DNA from: Mycobacterium sp.
GTDB lineage: Bacteria; Actinomycetota; Actinomycetes; Mycobacteriales; Mycobacteriaceae
Assembly (NCBI GenBank): GCA_019236925.1
Contig: JAFAID010000190.1
Location: 1-64,000, forward strand
Length of the DNA stretch: 64,000 nt
Reading direction: 5' to 3'
Made by a program: the position numbers and the translations under genes. The notes under the pieces are model-generated. The model was given only the letters and a program-made list of their open reading frames with translations. It did no database searches and was not told the origin of the DNA. Shown piece by piece: positions 33,197 to 42,584 of this stretch. The first letter of the stretch is position 1, and every line of letters starts with the position of its first letter.

Positions 33197-34315
33197 TCAG
33201 TCGGCGCGTTTGCCCAGCGCCCACTTCTCCTCGATACGTCCGTAGCGCCAGACCAGCACGGCCACAGCCCAAGTCACCACGAACAGCGCGACGATAATAA
33301 AGCCGATCGCATTGAGGTCTACAGCGCCAATCCACTTCCAGAAGCCGCCGATCCACTTGAGCTGGCCGGCAAGCAAGTTAAGCAATTCGACGGTACCGAT
33401 CAGCAGCGCGACGGCGACCGACAAGCCGGTGATGGTGATGTTGTAGTAAACCTTGCGCACCGGATTGGAAAATGCCCCGCCGTAGGCAAAATTCATGAAT
33501 GAACCGTCGATGGTGTCCAGCAGGCACATCCCGGCTGTGAACAGCACCGGCAGACGCAAGATGGCATACCAAGGCAAGCCGGCTGCCGCGCTGGTCCCCG
33601 CCAACACCAGCAGGGCGACCTCGGTGGCGGTGTCGAAACCCAGCCCGAACAACAGACCGACCGGATACATGTGCCAGGACGCGGTTATCGATTTGGTGAA
33701 GCGTCCGAGGACGCGGTTGAGCAGCCCGCGGTTGTTCAACTGCGCTTCGAGCTCTTCTTCGTCATAGTGGCCGCGGCGCATCTGTGCGAACACACCCAAG
33801 ATCCCCACCAGGATGACCACATTGATGACTACGATCAGGTACAGAAAAACGCCCGAGACGCTCGTGCCGATCAACTCGGTGTAGTGATGCAGTGCCGAGG
33901 AAGCCTGCTCAACCGGGCCGATGATCGCCTTGAGGCCGACCGCGATCAACAGAGCCAACCCAAATACCACCGAGGAGTGTCCGAGTGAGAAGAAGAAGCC
34001 GACAGCAAGAGGTCGTTGCCCGTCGTTCATCAGCTTGCGGGTGGTGTTGTCGATCGCGGCGATATGGTCTGCGTCGAACGCATGTCGCAGGCCCAGCGTG
34101 TAGGCCGTCAGCCCGATGCCAATGCCAAAGGCCTTGCTCCCTACGCTGAAGTGCGCTGGCTCGACGACGAATATCAAGGTAGCCCAACCGATTACGTGCA
34201 GCGCTACGATCACTGCGAACATCGAGCCCAAGCGCAGCCACTCGTCGGGTGTCAGAGCTCCCCGCAACCGACACAACGACGATGCCTGCCGACGGAGAGC
34301 GTCAGCGGGGCTCAT
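33197..34315 (-). CDS. nicT: NicT/HoxN family nickel-cobalt transporter
   Basis: LRHAFDADHIAAIDNTTRKL, FFFSLGHSSVVF, LGFDTATEVALL signatures. Confidence 0.93.
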   Translation of the reverse strand: MSPADALRRQASSLCRLRGALTPDEWLRLGSMFAVIVALHVIGWATLIFVVEPAHFSVGSKAFGIGIGLTAYTLGLRHAFDADHIAAIDNTTRKLMNDGQRPLAVGFFFSLGHSSVVFGLALLIAVGLKAIIGPVEQASSALHHYTELIGTSVSGVFLYLIVVINVVILVGILGVFAQMRRGHYDEEELEAQLNNRGLLNRVLGRFTKSITASWHMYPVGLLFGLGFDTATEVALLVLAGTSAAAGLPWYAILRLPVLFTAGMCLLDTIDGSFMNFAYGGAFSNPVRKVYYNITITGLSVAVALLIGTVELLNLLAGQLKWIGGFWKWIGAVDLNAIGFIIVALFVVTWAVAVLVWRYGRIEEKWALGKRAD

Positions 34316-34324
34316 GCGTTAAAA

Positions 34325-35305
34325 CTAGCTTTTGGCTTCGGATGGGTGCTCGTAGATTTGGACACGATGGCGGCCGGTGTCTGCTACCAGTAGCTGGCCT
34401 TGCGGTCCAACGACCATGCCGGCAGGCCGGCTGAAGTGCCGCTCCTCCTCGTAGCGATTCGCTTCCTGTCGTAGCTTTTGCACCGATTCGTACGAGTCCA
34501 GGTACTCTTGCGCCCAACGCGAGAGGGCTGCGTTACCGGTGAGGGTTCCGCGCTGGCGGCCTTGCTCGTCGAACAGCTGCACGCAGTCATGCCCCCAGTC
34601 CGAGACGTACAGCGTGCCGGCTTCGTCGACGGCCACGCCGGGGGGGCGGCTCAGCAGTCCCTCCCCGTAAATTCCCCGCAGATCACCGTCGGGGTCGAAG
34701 CGCTGCACGCGATCGTTCCGCCAATCGGAAACCCAGATGTCGCCATCAGGACCAACCGCGACTCCCCATGGCATGTTGAGTTGACCCGGACCGGTGCCGA
34801 AGGAACCGACGGAGGCCACTGGAATTCCATCGGAGGTGAATCGTTGCGCCCGAGCGTTTTGCGAGTCGGTGACCCACAGACAGCCATCACTGTCGAATCG
34901 CAGCCCAGACGGCCGATCAAGTTCGCCAACCCCGCAGCCATGGGTTCCCCAGCGGGAGACGAAGGCTCCATCGGGCTCGAAGACCGAGATCTGGTGCAGG
35001 TCTTCATCTGCCACATAGACAAGTCCGGCCTGATCTGTGGCCAAAGCCGTTGGTGTCAGGAAGCATCCGGGTTCGCTGCCGAAACCTCCGATCTCGCTGA
35101 AGGTCTGCTCATCCAGAGAGGTCACCGTTATTCGTGGGTTCTTGTCTTTCCAGGCGCTTGACCTATTGAGTACGTACACCAAGTCGTCGCTACCCAGCGC
35201 GACGTCGACGGGATAGCTGAAGCCCCGGCCCCTAATCCGACCCACTCCGAGGGTGTGGGAGCGTAGATCCGCCCCCCGAGCCTCGACAAGCTCTGCGGTG
35301 CTCAT
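34325..35305 (-). CDS. NHL-repeat beta-propeller protein
   Basis: Repeated PTALATDQAGLVYVADEDLHQISVFEPDG / PWGVAVGPDGDIWVSDWRNDRVQRFDPDG / PPGVAVDEAGTLYVSDWGHDCVQLFDEQG units; ATG 35305 overlaps DUF1501 stop. Confidence 0.88.
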   Translation of the reverse strand: MSTAELVEARGADLRSHTLGVGRIRGRGFSYPVDVALGSDDLVYVLNRSSAWKDKNPRITVTSLDEQTFSEIGGFGSEPGCFLTPTALATDQAGLVYVADEDLHQISVFEPDGAFVSRWGTHGCGVGELDRPSGLRFDSDGCLWVTDSQNARAQRFTSDGIPVASVGSFGTGPGQLNMPWGVAVGPDGDIWVSDWRNDRVQRFDPDGDLRGIYGEGLLSRPPGVAVDEAGTLYVSDWGHDCVQLFDEQGRQRGTLTGNAALSRWAQEYLDSYESVQKLRQEANRYEEERHFSRPAGMVVGPQGQLLVADTGRHRVQIYEHPSEAKS

Positions 35306-36489
35306 GCTGACACCTTGAGTGGGAGCTGATCGAAGCCTGCGTTGCGCCCGAGCACGTCTTTGGATTCCACCTCGAGGAACTGCTCGAGGATAGACCCGTA
35401 CAAAGCGCGAAAGTCCGTGCTGGGCCGCACATCCCCCTCGTCGTGAGCGTCTGGCGCCAGGTTCGGATAGTCGCCATACAGCCCACCGGCAACCTGATCG
35501 CCGATGAGGAACGCGACCCCACCGGCACCGTGATCGGTTCCAGCATTGTTCTCGGCAATGCGCCGACCGAACTCGGAGAACACCAGCACCAGCGTGCTGT
35601 TCCGAAGCCCGAGGTTCTCTAAGTCTGCGAAGAAGCGGTCGAGCGCGTGTGAAACCTTCTCCCACAGCCGAGCGTGGGCCACGAGTTCGTCTGTGTGGGT
35701 GTCGAAGCTGCCCATGCTGGTGTAGAAAATGCGGGTTCCCAGGTTTCCCGCCATCACCGTGGCCACGCCCTGCAGGTCCTTGGTGAGCTGGTTGATTCCG
35801 AACGGGTTTGGATCGTGGTAGTCGACGGTGGGGCGATATCTGGCGACGGCGCCCTTCAGCATCTCGATTCCCTGCTGGGCGGACCGGCCGGTGCCAAGCA
35901 ACCGGGAAGATCCCCACGCCCCGCTAGGGTCTGGCGCTAATGCGTACACCTGTTCTGTGGCGCTCAGTAGGCGGTCGCGGGCAACCCCCGGCCCGATATC
36001 CGGGAACAGGCCGTATTTATCAAGGCTGCTCACCGATGCTGCGGGGACACCCGAGAGGGATAATGCCCGGGGCAGCCCACGCCCGAAGCTGACGGCCATC
36101 ACTGGATTGGTGTGTCGCGGGTCGAACACCGAAGCAACCTTGGCCAGCCAACCTTCCAGCTGTATTTCGTTCGGCTCGGCCGTATGCCAGATGTCCATGG
36201 ACCGAAAATGCGAGCGGCTGTGGTTGGGGTAGCCGATCCCCATGATTACCGCCACTTTTCCTTGCTCGTAGAGGCGCGCGATCGGTGCCATTGCCGGGCT
36301 GAAGCCGACGCGCTCGTTGATCGGCAGGATGGCGTCGTCGCGCAGCGCGATGTGGGGCCGAAAGTCGTAATAGCGGCCATCCGCGTAAGGCACCACCGTG
36401 TTCAGAAAGTCGTTACCACCCGAGAGTTGCACCACCACAAGCCGAGTCGGCTCTGCGGATGCCCTCACCGCCTGGGTCACCTCGGTCAC
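35302..36489 (-). CDS. DUF1501 domain protein (alkaline phosphatase-superfamily-like)
   Basis: LVVVQLSGGNDFLNTVVPYAD, HSRSHFRSMDIWHTAEP, FDTHTDEL, FSEFGRRIAENNAGTDHGAGG. Confidence 0.92.
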   Translation of the reverse strand: MTEVTQAVRASAEPTRLVVVQLSGGNDFLNTVVPYADGRYYDFRPHIALRDDAILPINERVGFSPAMAPIARLYEQGKVAVIMGIGYPNHSRSHFRSMDIWHTAEPNEIQLEGWLAKVASVFDPRHTNPVMAVSFGRGLPRALSLSGVPAASVSSLDKYGLFPDIGPGVARDRLLSATEQVYALAPDPSGAWGSSRLLGTGRSAQQGIEMLKGAVARYRPTVDYHDPNPFGINQLTKDLQGVATVMAGNLGTRIFYTSMGSFDTHTDELVAHARLWEKVSHALDRFFADLENLGLRNSTLVLVFSEFGRRIAENNAGTDHGAGGVAFLIGDQVAGGLYGDYPNLAPDAHDEGDVRPSTDFRALYGSILEQFLEVESKDVLGRNAGFDQLPLKVSA

Positions 36490-36501
36490 CTTCCCTCTGT
36501 C

Positions 36502-37932
36502 TCAGCAGTACTGGTAGTCGGGCGTTGCGACGATCGCCCGCAACAACTCCAAAGTGCGCTCAGGTGCTGCCTCAGCGTCGCCGTCGTCGGGCAGTGCTGC
36601 GTCGACGAAGCGCTCAGCCAAGACCTGTCGCGTGGCGGCGGAGAGCGTCAGTGACCCCATCGCCTCCAGACATGCATCAACCACAGCCAGTGGCTGCCGG
36701 TCGGCCCTGTCGGCTACCCGTTCCAGCACGCGAGCTACCCCCGGGGCCTCGGGTCGGGCGATTTCGGTGGCAGCGCAATTGATCCGCTCCATCAACCCGG
36801 CGCTGTCGATCCACTCTTCCCCCTCGTGCCAACCCTCTACCGATGGCGGGTTCAGCAGCGACTGACCCATGAAGTGCACGTTGTAGGCAAGCTCAGCCAC
36901 ATCGTTAGTCGGCAACGACCAGCGGCCGGTAAGCCGCGCTACACCGACCATGAGCTCCACGGGGCTTTTGACCTTGCGGTAGCGCACCTGCTGCGAGCGG
37001 AAGTGATCAGACAAGAAGATGGCCCGCAGCACGCTGCGCACATCACCACGGGTTTCCCGGAAAACGTCGGCGAGCCTGGCGATCTCGGCTCGACCCGAGT
37101 CATCGGGCTCGTCGGCGACAAAAAACCGGTAGAGACGATCGGCGATAAAGCGAGCCGTCGCCGGCTGCTTGACGATGATAGCAATCACGTCGTCACCGTT
37201 GAAGGCACCGACATGACCCAAAAACGTCTTGTCGGTGGTGTCGTGGTCAGCATCGTCGTAGACGAACGAGGCCGGAAAGACGCCGAGGAAAAACTGCGGC
37301 ATCATGGGCCGTACGCTCCATCCGGTGAAGGCTCGCGCCACCGCCTTCACGTCGGCCTCGGTGTAGTTGCCCACCCCCATCGTGAACAACTCCAGCAGTT
37401 CCCGTCCGTAATTCTCGTTGGGAGCGTCCTTGTGGTTGGAGGGGTTGTCCAGCCAAAACAGCATGGCGGGATCGCGCGACAGACAGCGCAACAGTTCTTC
37501 GAAGCTGCCCATGCCGCGACGGCGAAACATCTCGATCTGGTCGAGGAGGGCCGAGCACGGTACGGGGTACTTGGGTGCTGTGGCGAACAGTCCGTGCCAG
37601 AACAGCGCCATCTTCTCTTGCAGGGGGCGCGTCGTCGTGAGCAGCCGCCACATCCACTGCGGCCATGCCGACTCCGGGCTCCGCGCACCCACCGAGGCGG
37701 TGAAGTAGCGATCCAAAAGGTCGTGGTCCGCGTGGCAGCCGAACGTTGTCGTCTCGTCGGGCGGGTTCAATAGGGCTTCGACGGTCTGGGCGTAGCCTGC
37801 CGCCATTCGGGTGTCGAGTTCATCGGCCGACGCGCCGAAACTCGCCCGGCGCAGCAAGTGAGCGATCTCCTCGCGGTCATTCGCCGCGCTTCCTTCTATC
37901 GGTGCCGCTTCGGGCAGTGGCGGTGCCCCCAT
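36502..37932 (-). CDS. DUF1800 domain protein
   Basis: HLLRRASFGAS, EKMALFWHGLFAT, MFRRRGMGSFEELL, ENYGRELLELFTMGVGNYTEADVKAVARAFTGW. Confidence 0.92.
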   Translation of the reverse strand: MGAPPLPEAAPIEGSAANDREEIAHLLRRASFGASADELDTRMAAGYAQTVEALLNPPDETTTFGCHADHDLLDRYFTASVGARSPESAWPQWMWRLLTTTRPLQEKMALFWHGLFATAPKYPVPCSALLDQIEMFRRRGMGSFEELLRCLSRDPAMLFWLDNPSNHKDAPNENYGRELLELFTMGVGNYTEADVKAVARAFTGWSVRPMMPQFFLGVFPASFVYDDADHDTTDKTFLGHVGAFNGDDVIAIIVKQPATARFIADRLYRFFVADEPDDSGRAEIARLADVFRETRGDVRSVLRAIFLSDHFRSQQVRYRKVKSPVELMVGVARLTGRWSLPTNDVAELAYNVHFMGQSLLNPPSVEGWHEGEEWIDSAGLMERINCAATEIARPEAPGVARVLERVADRADRQPLAVVDACLEAMGSLTLSAATRQVLAERFVDAALPDDGDAEAAPERTLELLRAIVATPDYQYC

Positions 37933-38232
37933 CGGTCTCGCCTCTTTTCAGTGCTGGTCCCTAGTGATGGGCGAAAACTCACCAACGTTGACTGTAATCT
38001 GCGTCACAGCTACATGAAAGCGATTCGCAAGAGTCCGGAGAGCCGGAATCAGCTTGCGCCGTGGCACTGTCCTACCGCGGCCTGGCATCGGCGTTGAGGT
38101 CGCGTCCCGCGCCCGCCTGACCACACCTGCGAAAAATCCGCAAGAAGTTTTGCAAATCATCCGCATCATGCCGGCGCCGGCGCTACGCTGCGCGCAGGGT
38201 CGGATTAACGCTCATCGTCAGGGGTGATTTAG

Positions 38233-38526
38233 ATGACGTTGCGGGTTGTTCCCGAGGGCTTAGCCGGCGCGGCTGCGGCGGTGGAGGCGCTCACCGCGCG
38301 GTTGGTGGCAGCCCAGGCGGAGGCAGCGCCGTTGATTACCACGGTGGCACCCCCGGCCGTTGATCCAGTGTCGCTGCAGACGGGGGCCGCGTTTAGCGCT
38401 GCGGGCAACCTGCACGCCGCAGTGGCCGCCCAGGGGTCAGAAGAGCTGGGCCGCTCGGGCGTGGGCGTCGGTGCGACAGGTATCAGTTATGCCACCGGTG
38501 ATGCCGCGGCGGCGGCGTCGTATTGA
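38233..38526 (+). CDS. PE family protein (ESX-3/PE5-like)
   Basis: [36 protein letters not shown]-terminal YATGD (YxxxD/E secretion motif). Confidence 0.88.
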   Translation: MTLRVVPEGLAGAAAAVEALTARLVAAQAEAAPLITTVAPPAVDPVSLQTGAAFSAAGNLHAAVAAQGSEELGRSGVGVGATGISYATGDAAAAASY

Positions 38527-38542
38527 TCGCCGGTGACTGACG

Positions 38543-40264
38543 GTGACCGCGCCAGTCTGGATGGCGGCGCCACCAGAGGTGCACTCGGCGCTACTTTCTA
38601 GCGGTCCGGGACCGGGTCCGCTGTTGGCCTCTGCGGGAGCCTGGGCATCGCTGAGCACCGAATACGCATCGGTGGCCGATGAGCTGGCCGCCCTCGTTGG
38701 GGCTGTGCAGGCCGGAGTGTGGGAGGGGCCAAGCGCCGAAGCGTACGTGGCCGCGAACGCGCCGTACGTGGCGTGGCTGATGCAGGCCAGCGCCGACAGC
38801 GCCGAGACGGCTGCGCAGGAGGAGACGGTGGCGGCGGCCTACACCGCTGCGTTGGCAGCTATGCCGACCTTGGCCGAGTTGGCCGCCAACCACGTCACTC
38901 ACGCGGCGCTGCTGGCAACGAATTTCTTTGGTATCAACACGATTCCGATCGCGCTGAATGAGGCCGACTATGCGCGAATGTGGATTCAGGCCGCCACCGT
39001 CATGAGTACCTATCAGGGGGTTTCGACTGGGGCGGTTGCCGCAACACCCGCCACCGCCTCGGCGTCCCCAATCGTGAAGTCCAATGCGACCGTCAGCGCG
39101 ACAGCAAGCTCTTCTGACCCGTCGTCGATCATCGACGCAGTATTCAACGACTTGTCGGAATTGTTCAACTCGCCGGCGTACACCAACTTCTACAACAACG
39201 TTTTACTGCCGCTCGGCAACCTGATCGACCAGGCACTTCCGTCCGTGTTGGTCAACGAACTCGGCAATCCATTTTTTGGCTTAGGCCCCGAGAACATAGC
39301 GTTTGCTCTTACCGTTCCGCTTGATCCCGGAACGTTTGCCGCCTATATTTCGGGACTGCTCGCAAGCATACCGGGGACGTTAGCAACGGCGTTCGCTACA
39401 GGTAATCCCGGGATTATCGCTTTGGCTGTCCTACTACAAGTGGACACGGCTCTTACATTTATAATTACCAACGTTATTCAGCTGTTTCATTATCTGCTCG
39501 ACTCGGCAGCTCCGCTGCTGATTAATCTTGCGCTTCCTTTGCTGGCTGCCCCGTTGGCCCCATTGGCCGCCGCTTCCGTGGCAACCGGCGGCTTGGCGGG
39601 CTTGGCGGGCCTGGCGGGATTGGCCGGTCTGGCTCCGCCGGGCTTGTCCAGCACGCCACCTTTGGCAGCCCTGGCCCCCGCCCCGACCTCGGCACCGGTC
39701 CCGGCCCCAGCTTCGGCTCCGGCGCCGGCCTCGGCGCCCGCGGCCGTGGCGGCACCTGCACCCGGCGGGCCACCGCCGCCGGCGGCGGCACCGCACCCGC
39801 CGCTCGTCGGCGCCGGCATGCCGGGTTTTGCCTATCTCGTGGGGGGGTTTCCTGCGGCTGTCACTTCCAGCACTCGCTCCAAGGCTCGGGCACAGGTCTT
39901 CAGTGACGCTGCATTACCGGCAGCCGCCGCTGCCGTGGCTACCGAGCAGAAGGTCCGGAGGCGCCGGCGCCAGCGAGCGAATGCGGAGATGCTGGGCCGC
40001 GGTTATGAATACATGGACCTAGACCAAGATTTGGACGCAGGGCCCAGCGCTTCACCCGGCGACCGGCGGGCTGTATCGACTGCCGCGTCGGATCGCGGTG
40101 CTGGACCGCTGGGATTCGCCGGAACCACCCGTAAAGACTCCACTGCCGCGGCGGCGGGGTTGACCACGTTGGCGGGCGATGCGTTCGGAGGCGGCCCGAA
40201 GATGCCGATGCTGCCGGGCACATGGACGCCCGAAGTACCGGACGGGGAGGGGAAAGACAACTGA
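38543..40264 (+). CDS. PPE family protein, PPE-PPW subfamily
   Basis: [30 protein letters not shown]-terminal [11 protein letters not shown] (PxxPxxW) and GFAYLVGG. Confidence 0.9.
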   Translation: MTAPVWMAAPPEVHSALLSSGPGPGPLLASAGAWASLSTEYASVADELAALVGAVQAGVWEGPSAEAYVAANAPYVAWLMQASADSAETAAQEETVAAAYTAALAAMPTLAELAANHVTHAALLATNFFGINTIPIALNEADYARMWIQAATVMSTYQGVSTGAVAATPATASASPIVKSNATVSATASSSDPSSIIDAVFNDLSELFNSPAYTNFYNNVLLPLGNLIDQALPSVLVNELGNPFFGLGPENIAFALTVPLDPGTFAAYISGLLASIPGTLATAFATGNPGIIALAVLLQVDTALTFIITNVIQLFHYLLDSAAPLLINLALPLLAAPLAPLAAASVATGGLAGLAGLAGLAGLAPPGLSSTPPLAALAPAPTSAPVPAPASAPAPASAPAAVAAPAPGGPPPPAAAPHPPLVGAGMPGFAYLVGGFPAAVTSSTRSKARAQVFSDAALPAAAAAVATEQKVRRRRRQRANAEMLGRGYEYMDLDQDLDAGPSASPGDRRAVSTAASDRGAGPLGFAGTTRKDSTAAAAGLTTLAGDAFGGGPKMPMLPGTWTPEVPDGEGKDN

Positions 40265-40311
40265 ATGTGCTTGTGTGACAACGGTAGTCGATTAAGGAAA
40301 GGATTTCAGCG

Positions 40312-40605
40312 ATGAGTATGTTGGATGCTCATATTCCGCAGTTGGTGGCGTCGCAGTCGGCGTTTGCCGCTAAGGCGGGGTTGATGCGCTCGACGATTGG
40401 TCAGGCCGAGCAGGAAGCGATGTCGGCGCAGGCGTTTCACGCCGGGGAGTCCGCGGCGGCGTTTCAGGCCGCCCATGCCCGGTTTGTGGCGGCCGCGGCC
40501 AAGATCAACAGCTTGCTGGATGTGGCCCAGGCCAACCTTGGGGATGCCGCGGGCACCTATGTGGCCGCCGATTCCGCCGCGGCCGGTAGCTACCCCGGCT
40601 TCTGA
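40312..40605 (+). CDS. EsxG/EsxS-like WXG100-family protein
   Basis: MSMLDAHIPQLVASQSAFAAKAGLMRSTIGQAEQEAMSAQAFHAGES...YVAAD, near-identical in pattern to EsxG. Confidence 0.93.
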   Translation: MSMLDAHIPQLVASQSAFAAKAGLMRSTIGQAEQEAMSAQAFHAGESAAAFQAAHARFVAAAAKINSLLDVAQANLGDAAGTYVAADSAAAGSYPGF

Positions 40606-40633
40606 CACCCGACTGGCTTAGACGCAGGGATTT

Positions 40634-40927
40634 GTGATGTCGCAGATCATGTACAACTATCCGGCGATGTTGGCGCATGCCGCCGACATGGCCGGGTATG
40701 CGGGCACGTTGCAGGGGTTGGGTGCCGATATCGCCAGTGAGCGGGCCGCGTTGTCGGCGGGTTGGCAGGGCGATACCGGGATGAGTTATCAGGCGTGGCA
40801 GGCGCAGTGGAACCAGGCCATGGAGCAGTTGGTGTTGTCCTACCGCGCGATGGCGGGCACGCATGAAAACAACACCACCTCGATGCTGGCCCGCGACCAA
40901 GCCGAAGGCGCCAAATGGGGCGGCTAG
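40634..40927 (+). CDS. EsxH/EsxR-like WXG100 protein (TB10.4 family)
   Basis: [48 protein letters not shown]...[12 protein letters not shown]. Confidence 0.93.
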   Translation: MMSQIMYNYPAMLAHAADMAGYAGTLQGLGADIASERAALSAGWQGDTGMSYQAWQAQWNQAMEQLVLSYRAMAGTHENNTTSMLARDQAEGAKWGG

Positions 40928-40933
40928 CAATAG

Positions 40934-42073
40934 TCAACCCCGGAAGCTGATCAGCGGGATTGCCATCTCCACCGGGGTGGCCGCGCCATGGAAGCCGACG
41001 AGTTGAGCCGCTTCGGGTGGCTCATGACCGGTGGCCAGCACCGCCGCATCGCCGATGCAGGTGACGACGACATCGCCGATCCGGGGCAGGTGGTCGGGAT
41101 GCACAGGCCCGAACAGTCCGGCTGCGACGGCGTCGTCGCGGCTGCGCACCTCGGCCCGCCCATCCAGCAGCTCGCTCCAGGCGGCGACCACATCGGATGC
41201 CGCGCCCGGCTCGGTGTGCAGGTAGCGCACTCGTGGATCGCCGGCAACCGCGCGCACACCCGCACCCAACCGCGGATCGGCGTCGAGGTCGATGCGGCCA
41301 TGCGCTGGCACGTTCAGACCACCGTGGTCAGCGGTGATCAGCAGCGCGGCGTCCGGCGGCAACGCCTCGACCAGTCGGGTGAGCAGCGCGTCGACGTGCG
41401 CGGCCGCGGCGTGCCACTCCGGTGAACCGACACCGAACAGGTGTGCTGCGGTGTCGAGCTCGCCCGTATACGCGTAGAGCAGTCCGGGCGCGGCAAGCAA
41501 CTGGCCGGCCACCAGCTGGGCGTAGTCGTCGTCGCTATTCGCTGCATAGAGTCGCGCGCCGCGGTACGCCGCTTCGGTGAGGCCGCTGCCGAGGAACGCC
41601 GCCGGCAGCACGGCCCGGGCGTCAACACCGGCTCGCTGCAGCCGCTCGAACCACGTTGGGACGGGCTGCCATTGGGCCGCCGGGGGATCATCGCGCCAAA
41701 AGATGTGGTTCAGCACCCGGTCGGTGTCGGGAAGCTTGACGGTGAAGCCCAGGATCCCGTGCTCGCCCGGTGCGGCCCCGGTGGTCAGCGACGCCAGGCT
41801 GGTCGGTGTGGTGGACGGGAAAGTGCAGGCGAGTTCGCTCAGTCGCCCGGCATCGCCGGCCAGCACCGACGCCAGCAGCGGCGCATCGGCCGATAGCGCC
41901 GGAAGCAAGTGCCAGCCCATGCCGTCGACGAGCACGACAGCGACACGGCGCACGTCGCCGAGCCACTCGGTGACGCCCAGCGCGTCGGTCGCCCCGGAAA
42001 CTGAGAGCAGCGCAGCCGCGGCTGGGAGCACGTCGCAGATCGAGCCGGGCATGACTGTCAGTCTGGCAGCCAT
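40934..42073 (-). CDS. Alkaline phosphatase-superfamily protein (nucleotide pyrophosphatase/phosphodiesterase type)
   Basis: AVVLVDGMGWHLLPAL, FPSTTPTSLASLTTGAAPGEHGILGF, LLITADHGGLNVPAHGRIDLD; start uncertain (42073 or 42052). Confidence 0.85.
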   Translation of the reverse strand: MAARLTVMPGSICDVLPAAAALLSVSGATDALGVTEWLGDVRRVAVVLVDGMGWHLLPALSADAPLLASVLAGDAGRLSELACTFPSTTPTSLASLTTGAAPGEHGILGFTVKLPDTDRVLNHIFWRDDPPAAQWQPVPTWFERLQRAGVDARAVLPAAFLGSGLTEAAYRGARLYAANSDDDYAQLVAGQLLAAPGLLYAYTGELDTAAHLFGVGSPEWHAAAAHVDALLTRLVEALPPDAALLITADHGGLNVPAHGRIDLDADPRLGAGVRAVAGDPRVRYLHTEPGAASDVVAAWSELLDGRAEVRSRDDAVAAGLFGPVHPDHLPRIGDVVVTCIGDAAVLATGHEPPEAAQLVGFHGAATPVEMAIPLISFRG

Positions 42074-42101
42074 GCTGCGCATCCTGCGCGATACTGGATG
42101 G

Positions 42102-42584
42102 GTGGCCAAGCCCTCGCGGTTGGATCCGGTCGTCACCGAGCGGATCGGCGAGTTGCTGCGGGCCCATGGGCTGCGCCGGATGGCATCGCGGATCGCGGTC
42201 TTGGCGGTGCTCGAAGGGGTCAACACGCACCTATCCGTCGCCGAGATCGCCCAGCGATTGCGCGAGTACCTGCCCGCCGAAGAGGAGCGGCCGGACTTGG
42301 CGACCGTCTACCGCACGGTGACCACGCTAGTCGATCAGGGTGTGCTGCACGCGTTGGCCCTGGAGGGCGGGGTCACCACCTATGGCCTGGCCGACGACCC
42401 GCACCATCATGCGGTGTGCACACAATGCGGTTCGATCATCGAAGTGCCGGCCGGACAGCTGTCCTCCGCGCTGAAGCATGCGATAGCCGGCAGTTCGTTC
42501 ACGCTGTCCGAACGCGCCGGCCTCACCTTGCACGGCCTGTGCCCGCAGTGCCAGCAGGACGGCTCGTCAGGACAGGTCAAGTAG
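42102..42584 (+). CDS. Fur-family metalloregulator
   Basis: LRRMASRIAVLAVLEGVNTHLSVAEIAQRL...DLATVYRTVTTLVDQGVLH...DDPHHHAVCTQCGSIIEV...CPQC; start GTG 42102 or ATG 42072. Confidence 0.88.
   Translation: MAKPSRLDPVVTERIGELLRAHGLRRMASRIAVLAVLEGVNTHLSVAEIAQRLREYLPAEEERPDLATVYRTVTTLVDQGVLHALALEGGVTTYGLADDPHHHAVCTQCGSIIEVPAGQLSSALKHAIAGSSFTLSERAGLTLHGLCPQCQQDGSSGQVK

Noticed and set aside
34325-35917. 530-aa minus-strand ORF as a single protein
   Set aside because: The first ~200 residues are out-of-frame DUF1501; NHL homology starts at ATG 35305.
39540-39830. Low-complexity Pro/Ala stretch in the PPE gene as CRISPR-like or VNTR
   Set aside because: Imperfect codon-level repeats typical of PPE linker regions, no regular spacer structure.
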